From: Pontibacter qinzhouensis
GTDB lineage: Bacteria > Bacteroidota > Bacteroidia > Cytophagales > Hymenobacteraceae
Reading direction: 5' to 3'
Assembly (NCBI RefSeq): GCF_008017455.1
Contig: NZ_VRTY01000041.1
Span: 1 to 49,584, forward strand
Length of the DNA: 49,584 nt
Shown here: positions 1 through 8,273 of the stretch, one piece after another
Layout of the letters: every line of letters begins with the position of its first letter
Position numbering within the stretch: position 1 is the stretch's first letter
The notes under the pieces: model-generated
What the model was told of the DNA's origin: nothing
The model's database searches: none
The model's input: the letters and a program-made list of their open reading frames with translations, nothing else
Program-made: the position numbers and the translations under genes

Positions 1-231
1 TAGCGAGGCCCCGTTCTCGGGCATCGCGCTGCTGCATCTTTCCTGCCAGGGGTGCAGGGGCCCCTTTTAGACTCGCTCGCGCTCAGGCTGCCTGCGGCAC
101 CGGAAACCTGCAAAGGCGCTCAACCCAAGAACGGGGATTTGTGCTCTGGACTACTGGTACAGGGCCAGCAAAGTAATTTGTTGAGTTGAGAGTATAAAAT
201 TTAATTGAGTATCCTTAGTGCGTAACATCAG
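1..231 (+). mobile_element. Family B element B1, left end outside the window
   Basis: The right terminus TGCGTAACATCAG ends at 231 and is followed by TTAATAA, the same right flank as element B2. The interior matches B2 (24241-24592) closely from the GGGGCC-like block onward, and more loosely the reverse complement of B3 (7884-8264). Helix segment b is at 13-21 (GTTCTCGGG, one mismatch to its partner), a' at 96-104 (GGCACCGGA) and b' at 124-132 (CCCAAGAAC). It carries an extra G-rich stretch near 50-75 relative to B2. No protein-coding capacity was seen. Confidence 0.8.
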
Positions 232-417
232 TTAATAATATTCTGCTGCAACTTCTCTCCATTAATTGGTTGCCTGCCAGAGCTTTTCCTGTTTTTGAAG
301 TTTATTTACAACTGCCTAAATCCAAGGCTGCCAGCAAGCCCGTAGGTCTCGCTGAACTGCAGGCAGCAAGATGTGAAGCTGCAGTGGTATATTCTTTACA
401 TCATAAACTCGAAAATT

Positions 418-1131
418 ATGGAAAAACCTGTAAAAAAGCCTGAGCAGCAAGAAATAGAAGTTGCAAAAGCACTTGTTACCCCGATGCAACGGCGCGTGTT
501 CTTCAGATATGCAGGAGCCTCTGCAGCAGCAGCCACTTTACTTCTAACCACTACCTCCTGCGACGATGACGATGACAACACCATGATGGACCCGGGCGCA
601 GTTGACCTGGGCTCGGGCGACACGGGCATCCTGAACTACGCTTACGCCCTGGAACAACTCGAAGCAGCCTTTTATACCGAAGTCGTGGCAAAATCGCTGG
701 GGTTGTTTAACGCTACCGAGCAGCAGATTATGCAGGACCTGAAAGGCCACGAAATGATTCACCGCGATTTCCTGAAAGCAGAACTAGGCAGCAAGGCCAT
801 TCCAAACCTGGAGGTTAATTTCGAAGCCATTAATTTTACAGATAAAAACAGCGTACTCAATACCGCTAAAACCTTCGAAGACCTGGGTGTAGCCGCTTAC
901 AATGGTGCCGGCAAATTACTCGACAATGCCGGTTTCCTGACGATGGCTGGTAAAATTGTTTCGGTAGAGGCGCGCCATGCCGCTATTATCCGCGACCTGA
1001 TCTCTAACGGCACCTTCTCCGATACTGCCGACACTATGGGCCTGGACCCGGCCATGATGCCCGCTGATGTACTACAGGCAGCCGCTCCGTTTATTAAAAC
1101 CAAAATATCTGCAAACAATTTACCAAAATAA
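418..1131 (+). CDS. Ferritin-like domain lipoprotein (first of a pair)
   Basis: This is a secreted four-helix ferritin-like protein of the Ferritin_2 type. The helices carry possible di-iron ligands in order: the LEAAFY Glu, the GHEMIH Glu and His, the FEDLG Glu, and the VEARH Glu and His. The N-terminus has a twin-Arg followed by aromatic residues (QRRVFF), an Ala/Leu-rich segment and a TTSC lipobox, then an Asp run, so export as a lipoprotein is likely and Tat use is possible. I chose ATG 418; an upstream GTG at 373 would add 15 residues ahead of the signal peptide and is unlikely. The next gene begins 12 bases after the stop and encodes a paralogue, so the two form an operon. Substrate and true metal content are unknown. 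Such tandem pairs are common in Bacteroidota. Confidence 0.85.
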   Translation: MEKPVKKPEQQEIEVAKALVTPMQRRVFFRYAGASAAAATLLLTTTSCDDDDDNTMMDPGAVDLGSGDTGILNYAYALEQLEAAFYTEVVAKSLGLFNATEQQIMQDLKGHEMIHRDFLKAELGSKAIPNLEVNFEAINFTDKNSVLNTAKTFEDLGVAAYNGAGKLLDNAGFLTMAGKIVSVEARHAAIIRDLISNGTFSDTADTMGLDPAMMPADVLQAAAPFIKTKISANNLPK

Positions 1132-1143
1132 CAGCTCCAGGCC

Positions 1144-1944
1144 ATGAACATATTCAAGATAATAAAAGACATAGAACAACTCGACTCAGAAGTGTATGCC
1201 CGCATCGACTCGCGCCGGGATGTTTTTAAGAACATGGGCAGCTTCGGCAAAAAAGCCGCGCTCTCTGCTATACCACTGGCACTGGCTTCTGTTTTTAACA
1301 AAGCTTACGGCCAAAGCACCAACGGCATTGTAGATGTACTTAACTTTGCCCTGAAGCTGGAGTACCTCGAGCGGAACTTCTACACGCAGGGCCTGGCTGC
1401 CAATGGCCTTATCACGGAACCTGCTGCCCGGGCCGCCATCCAGAAAATTCAAGGGCACGAGGCGGCGCACGTAACACTGCTTATCGCAACCATTCAGCAA
1501 CTTAACGGCACCCCCATAGCGGAGCCGACCTTTAACTTTGGCAAGAACTTCGCCGACTGGAACACAAACTACCAAACCTTCCTGACGCTGGCACAGGCCT
1601 TCGAAGACACTGGTGTCCGGGCTTACAAAGGCCAGGCTGCCAACGTCATGAGCAACGACACCGTGCTGCAGGCTGCCCTGCAGATACACTCAGTTGAGGC
1701 ACGCCACGCCGCCCACATCAGGCGCATGCGCGGTAACAAAGGCTGGATAGAAGGAAACCACGAAAACAGCACCGTACCGGCAGGCGCACAACCCGTGTAT
1801 GCCGGCGAAAATAATGTAATGCAAGGCAGCGTAACCGATGTTAAAACGCTTGGAGGTGGCTACACAGCAGCCATTGCCACGGGAGCCTTCGACGAGCCGC
1901 TAACCAAAGAGCAGGTGGCCACTATTGTGTCGTTGTTCGAATAG
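1144..1944 (+). CDS. Ferritin-like domain protein (second of a pair)
   Basis: This is a paralogue of the preceding gene with the same four-helix signature: LEYLERNFY, GHEAAH, FEDTGVRAY and VEARHAAHIR, which give the Glu/His set expected of a di-iron or relic di-iron site. A SRRDVFK sequence followed by a hydrophobic stretch ending near NKAYGQ looks like a Tat-type signal peptide without a lipobox, so the mature protein is probably soluble in the periplasm. It has about 60 extra C-terminal residues after the last helix that the first protein lacks. It is translated from an ATG 12 bases after the upstream stop. A rho-independent terminator follows at 2108-2134. Function beyond the fold is not assigned. 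Confidence 0.85.
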   Translation: MNIFKIIKDIEQLDSEVYARIDSRRDVFKNMGSFGKKAALSAIPLALASVFNKAYGQSTNGIVDVLNFALKLEYLERNFYTQGLAANGLITEPAARAAIQKIQGHEAAHVTLLIATIQQLNGTPIAEPTFNFGKNFADWNTNYQTFLTLAQAFEDTGVRAYKGQAANVMSNDTVLQAALQIHSVEARHAAHIRRMRGNKGWIEGNHENSTVPAGAQPVYAGENNVMQGSVTDVKTLGGGYTAAIATGAFDEPLTKEQVATIVSLFE

Positions 1945-2107
1945 CGACCGAAGCTGCTTCCTGGTTTGCAGCACAGCGAAACCACAACTCTATAAACAAA
2001 ACAGCCAGATACTTGTTACATACTATAAGGCAACTAAAAGGCACTGCGCCTTTTGCTTTACAAGTGTCTCCTATAATAAAAATGAGTTAATAAATTTCCC
2101 CTAAAAA

Positions 2108-2134
2108 AGAGCTGCCTCAGGTGGCTCTTTTTTT
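2108..2134 (+). terminator. Rho-independent terminator after the ferritin-like pair
   Basis: A 9-bp stem (AGAGCTGCC with GGTGGCTCT, two G-U pairs) closes a TCA loop and is followed by a run of seven T. It lies about 160 bases after the stop of the second ferritin-like gene. Confidence 0.8.
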
Positions 2135-2236
2135 GTCTTACAATTTCTACGCTTTGCCAGAAACCTGCCTACTGTCTCAAAAAAACTTTCGTAACACTCC
2201 TAATCTGAACAACCTTCTACCGCCTGATAAGTTATA

Positions 2237-2866
2237 GTGTATACATTAATAAAAATATCTATAACTTTAGGAGTCCTTGCAAAAGGCACATCTGTTAAAA
2301 CAAATGTTTCATTGATCAACCGGTCCAAAAAAAAGCTAAGTGAAGAAGCCCTGATAGAACGACTCCGTTCGCAGGACGAAGCGGCCATGGAGGTACTATA
2401 CGACATGTACAGTGCCACCCTTTTTGGCGTAATTGTACAGATTGTGAAAGTTGAAGAAATAGCAGAAGATGTGTTACAGGAGTCTTTTCTGAAAATCTGG
2501 AATTCGTTTGCAAGTTATGATGCAGAAAAAGGACGTCTTTTTACCTGGATGATTAATATTTGCAGAAACCTGGCCATCGATAAAATCCGGTCTAAAGCCT
2601 ACCGCGTAAGTCATACATCGGAGCAGTTGCCAACCGACTCGCGGCCAGGATTTACGACCGAAGCCATGAATCCGGATCATATTGGCATACGGGAGTTGGT
2701 AGAAAAGCTGCAGCCGGAACAGAAACAGATCATAGACCTGATGTATTTTGAAGGTCTTACACAAAGCGAAATAGCAGAAAACTTCCAGATACCGCTTGGC
2801 ACGGTAAAAACAAGGGCACGAAGTGCTGTTAAATATTTATCAAAATTTTTTAAAGGGCGTGCATAA
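2237..2866 (+). CDS. ECF-type RNA polymerase sigma factor
   Basis: This is a sigma-70 family extracytoplasmic-function sigma factor. Region 2 is visible from about residue 38 (EEALIERLRSQDEAAMEVLY) through DVLQESFLKIWNSF and the FTWMINICRNLAIDKIRS segment. Region 4 follows (LVEKLQPEQKQIIDLMYFEGL, then SEIAENFQIPLGTVKTRAR). The start is uncertain: no ATG lies before the conserved domain. GTG 2237 gives a hydrophobic, atypical 25-residue leader, while a TTG near 2312 would begin just before region 2 and is plausible. The stop overlaps the start of the anti-sigma gene by 8 bases, so translation of the two is coupled. It is likely held inactive by that membrane protein. The inducing signal is unknown. 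Confidence 0.9.
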   Translation: MYTLIKISITLGVLAKGTSVKTNVSLINRSKKKLSEEALIERLRSQDEAAMEVLYDMYSATLFGVIVQIVKVEEIAEDVLQESFLKIWNSFASYDAEKGRLFTWMINICRNLAIDKIRSKAYRVSHTSEQLPTDSRPGFTTEAMNPDHIGIRELVEKLQPEQKQIIDLMYFEGLTQSEIAENFQIPLGTVKTRARSAVKYLSKFFKGRA

Positions 2867-3701
2867 CGAAGAATACATAGCATCTGGTGTGCTGGAGCTT
2901 TATGCAGCCGGTGGACTTACGCCAACAGAGCGTGAGGAGGTAGAGGCACGTGCTGCCGCCTCTGCTGAAGTGCGCGCAGCCCTGGATGAAGCCTGCGCCA
3001 CCATGGAAACCTACGCCAGCCAATATGCAAGAGCTCCAAGAGCAGCACTTAAGCAAAACATTATGGCGCAGGTAAGGGCGCAGAAAGACACTGCCTCGCT
3101 ACCTTTTTCGCCTGCACCTGAGCAGGTGGAACAACAGGCCATACCTCTTTACCCCGAGCGCGAGAGTTCACCTTATAAGTGGATGTTTGCAGCCAGCATT
3201 GCGCTTTTCCTGATTTCCGGGTTACTGAGCATGCACTTCTACAACAAGTGGCAGGATGCAGAGTCGCGGTTGGGGCAGGTAATTGCCTCGGAGCGCCTGT
3301 TAGCACAAAACGTAGAAACGGCATCGCTCCGGCTAGAGCAGCAGGAGATTGCACTTTCTGTTTTCCGGAACCCCGACTACAAGCAAATTAAACTAGCTGG
3401 CGTTGATGCCCACCCGGATGCAAACATGACGCTCTACTGGAACCCTGAAAACAGCCAGGTATTTATAGACCAGATGCGCCTGCCAGCAGCACCTGCCGGC
3501 AAACAATACCAGCTCTGGGCCCTGGACAATGGTACCCCTGTAGATGCAGGTGTTTTCTCGGAGACAAACCGCTCCCTGAACCTGCAGCAGATGAAAGCCA
3601 TCTCGTCGGCACAAGCCTTTGCCGTTACCCTCGAACCTACAGGCGGCAGCGTAAACCCAACGCTGGAGCAACTCATGGTTATGGGTAAAGTAGAGTCCTG
3701 A
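2859..3701 (+). CDS. Anti-sigma factor, RskA-type C-terminal domain
   Basis: This is a single-pass membrane anti-sigma factor for the overlapping ECF sigma gene. The cytoplasmic N-terminus (EEYIASGVLELYAAGGLTPTE) is the usual anti-sigma zinc-finger-like helical module, but no HxxxCxxC zinc motif is visible. One transmembrane helix follows near residues 108-130 (WMFAASIALFLISGLLS). A coiled-coil-like stretch leads into the periplasmic RskA domain (MTLYWNPENSQVFIDQMRLP, GKQYQLWALDNGTPVDAG, FAVTLEPTGGS). I chose GTG 2859, which overlaps the sigma stop; the longer reading from 2823 lies wholly inside the sigma gene. In this class, release of the sigma factor usually follows regulated proteolysis. 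Confidence 0.88.
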   Translation: MHNEEYIASGVLELYAAGGLTPTEREEVEARAAASAEVRAALDEACATMETYASQYARAPRAALKQNIMAQVRAQKDTASLPFSPAPEQVEQQAIPLYPERESSPYKWMFAASIALFLISGLLSMHFYNKWQDAESRLGQVIASERLLAQNVETASLRLEQQEIALSVFRNPDYKQIKLAGVDAHPDANMTLYWNPENSQVFIDQMRLPAAPAGKQYQLWALDNGTPVDAGVFSETNRSLNLQQMKAISSAQAFAVTLEPTGGSVNPTLEQLMVMGKVES

Positions 3702-3813
3702 GGAAGTTGGTTGTTTTTTACTGATTGTTCGATTTAAAGATTTGGAAATAAAAGGATTTGTAGATTTAGGGATGTGAAGATCTGTAGATTTTTCCTTTAG
3801 TCTTTTTTTTGCT

Positions 3814-3841
3814 GTGCGTAGTTTCCGACTACGCACTTTTT
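3814..3841 (+). terminator. Terminator after the sigma/anti-sigma operon
   Basis: An 8-bp perfect stem (GTGCGTAG with CTACGCAC) closes a 7-base loop and is followed by five T. The 110 bases between the anti-sigma stop and this hairpin hold short imperfect repeats of GATTT-type words and nothing else that I recognise. Confidence 0.8.
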
Positions 3842-3971
3842 ATGTCAGGTAGTCTCTGTTTCGTTCTTTAATCTTTATAGTAGAGGTATTGGTCATAAAC
3901 TATCCAGTATATGATGTGCGTTATCAGAATAAACTGAACACCTTCTGCACATCAACCCAATTTCCTAAATC

Positions 3972-4029
3972 ACCCTTGCTCCTATTTCCTCAAAAAAACC
4001 TTCGGAAGGCCCTTTTCATTAGGATAATT
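3972..4029 (-). repeat. Family A repeat A-m1
   Basis: Full-length copy in reverse orientation: it starts ACCCTTG, has the central CCTTCGGAAGG palindrome, and ends CATTAGGATAATT. Its AT-rich end runs directly into the left target duplication of family B element B4. Confidence 0.85.
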
Positions 4030-4034
4030 ATTAA

Positions 4035-4227
4035 CTGATGTTACGCACTATTATACTACAGAAGAAAAAAGTCCCCCTTTGAAGGGGCTAGGGGGATGTT
4101 AAGCTTACTAGCAAAAACGTGGGCAATGAACTTGATGCTTCTGCAATTTGAAAATAATTGATCACATGTGTAAGTCATCCCCCAACCCCCTTCAAAGGGG
4201 GACAATACTCAGTATGCGTAACATCAG
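4035..4227. mobile_element. Family B element B4 (193 bp, MITE-like)
   Basis: The ends are CTGATGTTACGCA and its exact reverse complement. They are flanked by direct copies of TTATTAA at 4028-4034 and 4228-4234, which reads as a 7-bp target duplication. The interior is unlike B1-B3: it holds a second, nested inverted repeat of 28 bp (4071-4098 with 4176-4203, 26 of 28 matching) based on GTCCCCCTTTGAAGGGG. No open reading frame of note was seen. Confidence 0.85.
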
Positions 4228-4290
4228 TTATTAAGTTAAAACATGTTTTTCAACTGGAAATAGGCAAATACAGTCCTCCACATCCTAAAA

Positions 4291-4332
4291 CTCATAACTC
4301 ATAACTTTTAACTTTTAACTCTTAACTAACTA
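4291..4332 (+). repeat. Six degenerate 7-bp tandem repeats upstream of pbpC
   Basis: The units read CTCATAA, CTCATAA, CTTTTAA, CTTTTAA, CTCTTAA and CTAACTA. They end four bases before the GTG start of the next gene, so a change in unit number would alter its translation-initiation region. Confidence 0.7.
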
Positions 4333-4335
4333 AAG

Positions 4336-6693
4336 GTGCAGCTACTAACATTACGAAAGCCTTTCCGGAAGCCTCACTTGCCTGGCAGGCGAGCGAAGGT
4401 AGCCTTGGTTTTGCTGCTGCTGCTGCTTGGCTGTTCCCTTAGTTTTGCTTTACTGAATTTCCTTTTCCCGCTACAAGTGCAACTTGCTTATTCGCCGGTT
4501 ATCACCGCTTCAGATGGCAGCGTGATTAACGCTTTTCTGAGCCCCGACGATAAATGGCGTATGCAGCTGGAACAAGAGGAGGTAAACCCGGTTCTGAAAA
4601 AGGCAGTACTCCTGAAAGAAGACAGGTATTTTTACTACCACCCTGGCCTAAACCCTGTGGCGCTGGTAAGGGCGTTTCTTAACAACACCATTCGCGGCAA
4701 AACCACATCAGGGGCCTCTACCATTACCATGCAGGTGGCAAGGCTCCTGTACCCTAAAGAGCGAACATACTGGCATAAACTTACCGAACTGTATAGGGCG
4801 CTGCAGCTGGAATGGCACTACAGCAAAGACGAAATTTTGCTATTGTATTTCAACCTGGTGCCTTTTGGCGGTAACATAGAAGGAGTTAAAGCGGCTTCGG
4901 TACTCTACTTTCATCAGTCGCCGAAACAGTTGAGCCTGGCACAGGCAGTAACGCTGGCCGTGATACCGAACAAACCATCCTCGTTGCGTATTGGGGTGCA
5001 GAACCAGCGGATTGTGGCCTTCCGGAATAAATGGCTGGAGTATTACCGCCAGGAACAGGCATTTCCGGAGAGAGAAATTGAGGATGCGCTGGCAGAGCCG
5101 CTGGAGGCTACCCGGCAGGAGGCACCACGGGTGGCACCGCATTTTGCCTATCGCATGCACCGGCAGTACCGGCACCAGGCCATTATTAACACCACCCTTA
5201 ACCGGCAGGCGCAGGAAAAGGTGGAGAAGCTGGCCTATAACTACCTGCAGCAGCTGCGGCACAAAAACATACACAATGCTTCGGTACTTGTTTTAAATAA
5301 CCAGACACATGCTGTAGAAGCCTACCTGGGCTCTGCCGATTTTACCGATGCAGCTCACGGCGGACAAGTAGACGGTGTTCGGGCCATCCGTTCCCCAGGC
5401 AGCACCCTGAAGCCTTACCTCTATGCCACCGCCTTCGACGTCGGCCTGATTACGCCTAAAACAGTTATAAACGATGTGCCGATAGACTATGCCGGTTACC
5501 GGCCCGAAAACTACTTTGGCAACTATAGCGGCAACATTACCATAGAACAAGCCCTGGCTACCTCGCTTAATGTGCCGGCCGTAAAGGTGCTGGATGAGCT
5601 GGAGGTGCACCGCTTTATCCGGAAGCTCTCACAGGCTGGCTTTTCGCAGATCAGGAAGGAGAGCAGCCAGCTGGGCTTGTCGCTGATTTTAGGAGGTTGC
5701 GGTGTGAAGCTGGAGGAGCTGACGAACCTGTTTTCAACCTTTGCCAACCAGGGCAGGCACACCCCAATTCGCTGGCTCCAGTCCGATACGAGTGCTGCAC
5801 AAACACCACTGGTATCGCCGGCGGCTGCCTACATGGTAAACCAGATCCTGACGCAGCTCAAGCGCCCCGACCTGCCGCACAATGCCCACAACAGCGCCCG
5901 CCTCCCAAAAATAGCCTGGAAAACGGGTACCTCCTATGGCCGCAAAGATGCCTGGAGCATTGGCTATAACAAAAAATATACGATTGGCGTGTGGGTTGGC
6001 AATTTTTCGGGCGAAGGCGTGCCCGAGCTCAATGGCACCGATTCTGCCACTCCCCTGCTCTTCGACCTGTTTAACACCATCGACTACGACAGCCCCGAAA
6101 CCTGGTTTACGGCACCCAAAGGCCTTAGCTACCGGAGCGTGTGCGTAGAGAGCGGCAAACCAGTTAACAGTTTCTGCACCAGCCACACCACCGATACGTA
6201 TATTCCGGGCATCTCAGCAGTAGCCAAATGTACCCACCTGAAACGTGTGGCTGTGTCGGCCGACGGTAAGATGGCCTACTGCACCAGCTGCCAGCCCAAC
6301 GCGGGTTTTGAAGAGAAATGGTACCCGAATTATGCCCCCGAGATTCTTACCTTTTTCGATTCGGAGCACATACCCTACCAGCAGCTGCCACTGCACAACC
6401 CGGCCTGCAGCCGCATTTTCCAGGAGTTTGCACCCGTTATTACCTCACCTACCGCCGAAATGGAATACATTTTAGAACGCAACGAGCACCAGCAGCTCAT
6501 GCTGCACGCTAACACCCACAACGAAGTAAAGCAGGTGTACTGGTACATCAACAACAAATTTCTGAAAGCCGCATCACCCACCGAAAAGATTTTCTTTGAA
6601 CCTGAAAAAGCTGGCCACTTTAAAATTTCCTGCACCGACGACCAGGGCCGCAACACCGACAGCCACATCACCATTCGCTTTATTGGAGGCTAG
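4336..6693 (+). CDS. pbpC: Penicillin-binding protein 1C (bifunctional)
   Basis: This is a class A PBP of the 1C type: a glycosyltransferase (GT51) plus a transpeptidase acting on lipid II and nascent peptidoglycan at the outer face of the inner membrane. A signal anchor lies near residues 22-45. The GT51 catalytic Glu is in KEDRYFYYHPG at about residue 95, and SGASTITMQVARLL follows. The transpeptidase motifs are S356-T-L-K359 in SPGSTLKP, S410-L-N and K529-T-G. A C-terminal beta-rich domain of about 90 residues matches the BiPBP_C tail, which marks 1C proteins. It begins at GTG 4336, directly after heptamer repeats. In many bacteria pbpC adjoins an alpha-2-macroglobulin gene; none is here, so it stands alone. 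Confidence 0.93.
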   Translation: MQLLTLRKPFRKPHLPGRRAKVALVLLLLLLGCSLSFALLNFLFPLQVQLAYSPVITASDGSVINAFLSPDDKWRMQLEQEEVNPVLKKAVLLKEDRYFYYHPGLNPVALVRAFLNNTIRGKTTSGASTITMQVARLLYPKERTYWHKLTELYRALQLEWHYSKDEILLLYFNLVPFGGNIEGVKAASVLYFHQSPKQLSLAQAVTLAVIPNKPSSLRIGVQNQRIVAFRNKWLEYYRQEQAFPEREIEDALAEPLEATRQEAPRVAPHFAYRMHRQYRHQAIINTTLNRQAQEKVEKLAYNYLQQLRHKNIHNASVLVLNNQTHAVEAYLGSADFTDAAHGGQVDGVRAIRSPGSTLKPYLYATAFDVGLITPKTVINDVPIDYAGYRPENYFGNYSGNITIEQALATSLNVPAVKVLDELEVHRFIRKLSQAGFSQIRKESSQLGLSLILGGCGVKLEELTNLFSTFANQGRHTPIRWLQSDTSAAQTPLVSPAAAYMVNQILTQLKRPDLPHNAHNSARLPKIAWKTGTSYGRKDAWSIGYNKKYTIGVWVGNFSGEGVPELNGTDSATPLLFDLFNTIDYDSPETWFTAPKGLSYRSVCVESGKPVNSFCTSHTTDTYIPGISAVAKCTHLKRVAVSADGKMAYCTSCQPNAGFEEKWYPNYAPEILTFFDSEHIPYQQLPLHNPACSRIFQEFAPVITSPTAEMEYILERNEHQQLMLHANTHNEVKQVYWYINNKFLKAASPTEKIFFEPEKAGHFKISCTDDQGRNTDSHITIRFIGG

Positions 6694-6992
6694 AAACAGC
6701 ACGACCGGTTATCCAAGCTCGCATGCTGCAACGCACCCTTGAGCCCCAACAGCATGGTTTTCCTTTGGAAGGCTGATTTCATTAGAAACATTTAATTTTT
6801 GACTGCTGATTGTTCAATGGTTGTTTTAAATTATATCAACACTATTTCATTTCTGGTTCAGTTCTAATCACACTGTCATCCCTTTGGGATCTTGTAGATG
6901 AGATCCATCAGCAATGGCGACTTCTAGTGTTTAGTCTAAGTTCGTATAGTAGCTCGTTTAGCTGTGACAGCAGCAGCTAGTTTTTTCTATTT
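6694..6992. other. Intergenic region, nothing recognised
   Basis: AT-rich spacer after pbpC. I see no clear terminator, RNA gene or intact reading frame in it. Confidence 0.5.
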
Positions 6993-7226
6993 TCATTTGG
7001 TGCACCTGGCAAACTTGCTGGCGCTGTAGCAGCCGTAGGGAAAAAGTTCTTGCATCCGTTTAAACAGCTCAAAAACTTATTCGCGTTTATCGGTGGTTAT
7101 GCCTAAGCCATTGTCCTGAACAGTTAGCAGAAAAATCTCTGTTATCTTGGTTAGCGGCAATATAAATAAGGACCTGCCAGTCTGGGAAGCACAGTATTTA
7201 ATAGCATTGTTTATCAGGTTGTACAT
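6993..7226 (-). pseudogene. Remnant of a sensor histidine kinase ATPase domain
   Basis: The minus-strand frame from 7226 reads MYNLINNAIKYC, which is a typical N-box of HATPase_c domains. About 30 residues later comes VQDNGLGI, a G1-like box, then a TAA stop at 7077-7079, and VFELFKRMQ in the same frame after the stop. This matches the end of phytochrome-like or PAS-type kinases, but the dimerisation domain, all sensor domains and the G2 box are missing. The fragment is about 75 residues, interrupted, and has no start context, so it is a pseudogene relic. Its distal end (about 7000-7040) resembles 24192-24232, so a repeat may have recombined here. Confidence 0.65.
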
Positions 7227-7266
7227 CTAACCTAGATTACCATTTGTATTTCGGGCTTCCAACTGT

Positions 7267-7310
7267 CAGCATAAAAAAAGGCAACTCTACAGTTGCCTTT
7301 TTTTATGCTG
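7267..7310. terminator. Bidirectional terminator, perfect 20-bp inverted repeat
   Basis: The arms 7267-7286 and 7291-7310 are exact reverse complements around a CTAC loop. The GC core is AGGCAACT/AGTTGCCT with seven A before and seven T after, so it can end transcription on both strands. It lies 8 bases past the stop of the minus-strand gene at 7318-7539. Confidence 0.85.
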
Positions 7311-7317
7311 ATGGAGC

Positions 7318-7539
7318 TTACTCCCCTACTTTCTCTTGTTCCGGCAGCTCGTTGTAGCCGGTCATTCTTTCCTTTTTATTTACTTCATCCAGGTCGGCTT
7401 TGTCGCTGCCCGGGTAGTCTGAGCTTTCTTCGGCTGCCTTCTCAGGGTTTCCTGCTGCGTTCTCCTTACCGGGGCCGGCTGTAACGTTTTCGCCTTCTTT
7501 TTCAACCTCTGAGGCTGGTTTGCTTTCTTCTGATTTCAT
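7318..7539 (-). CDS. Small acidic, probably disordered protein (73 aa)
   Basis: This is a hypothetical protein of 73 residues dominated by Glu, Lys, Ser, Pro, Gly and Asn, with no hydrophobic core, signal peptide or membrane helix. A conserved-looking end reads ADLDEVNKKERMTGYNELPEQEKVGE. Evidence that it is real is its ATG start, codon use similar to its neighbours, and a strong terminator directly after the stop. Short acidic proteins of this style are frequent in Cytophagales and are sometimes stress induced, but nothing here proves a role. Confidence 0.6.
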   Translation of the reverse strand: MKSEESKPASEVEKEGENVTAGPGKENAAGNPEKAAEESSDYPGSDKADLDEVNKKERMTGYNELPEQEKVGE

Positions 7540-7826
7540 AGGTCTGATCTTTTTCTGTTTCTGATTGGCAGGTTGTGCACCTGCTCTACTACTATAAACG
7601 AAATCGGCTTCTAATGTTTATAATATTCGCTACTTTCCGGAAAGTAATCTAAACAGCTCCTGAAATCAGGATTACAAAACTTAATGTAACAGGCCACCAA
7701 TATTTTCCTTCATCTGAAGTTTAACAAATCTATTATTGAACTTTGAGAGGTTTAGTTGCAGCCTCTAGCTTATACAGTATTCTTGTAACCAGGTAAAAGT
7801 GCAGCCACATAAAAAACCCTAAACAT

Positions 7827-7883
7827 ACCCTTGGCAGAATTCTGATGAAAAACCTTCTGGAGGCTATTTTCATTTAAATAATT
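7827..7883 (-). repeat. Family A repeat A-m2
   Basis: Full copy in reverse orientation, from ACCCTTGGCAGAATTCTGATG through AACCTTCTGGAGGC to ATTTAAATAATT. Its last 9 bases (TAAATAATT) are the left target duplication of element B3, so B3 inserted at its edge. Confidence 0.88.
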
Positions 7884-8264
7884 CAGATGTTACGCATTCA
7901 GCACGTGAGAAATGTCAACAAGCTACCTATTTTAAAAATCTTACATTGGATCAGCGCTTAATGATACATGTTAAATGGGTTTTAAAATGTATGATGCCTC
8001 CCGCCACAGCCTTACTTATTAAAATAATTCCAGTTTTTGGCTTGAGCCGCCTTGTGAGATCCGGTGCCGCCTTAGCGGCATGCGGAGCTTTAGCGGAGCA
8101 AGGAGGGAACACAGCGGTGATGGCCAAAAACGAGGCCCCGCGGCCTTGAGCGCTAAGACTTTTACTATGAAACCATATTGCTTGAGGGCACCGGATCAAG
8201 CAGCAGCTAAATAAGTTAGAGCCAAAATTAAAATCCCTTTTATAATCTATCTGCGTAACATCAG
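7884..8264 (-). mobile_element. Family B element B3 (381 bp, MITE-like)
   Basis: The ends are CAGATGTTACGCA (one change from the family terminus) and TGCGTAACATCAG. Direct copies of TAAATAATT flank it at 7875-7883 and 8265-8273. Its minus strand aligns with the interior of B2. In that orientation helix segments are a at 8196-8187, b at 8131-8123, a' at 8068-8059 and b' at 8041-8033. Both helices pair perfectly (10 and 9 bp). Further small hairpins (GCCGC-CTTA-GCGGC type) lie between b and a'. The short reading frames here are shadows of the repeats. Confidence 0.82.
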
Positions 8265-8273
8265 TAAATAATT

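Noticed and set aside
418..1944. Ferritin-like pair considered as bacterioferritin or rubrerythrin
   Set aside because: Exported, with Tat-like signals, no haem Met, no rubredoxin cysteines and different spacing of the Glu/His set.
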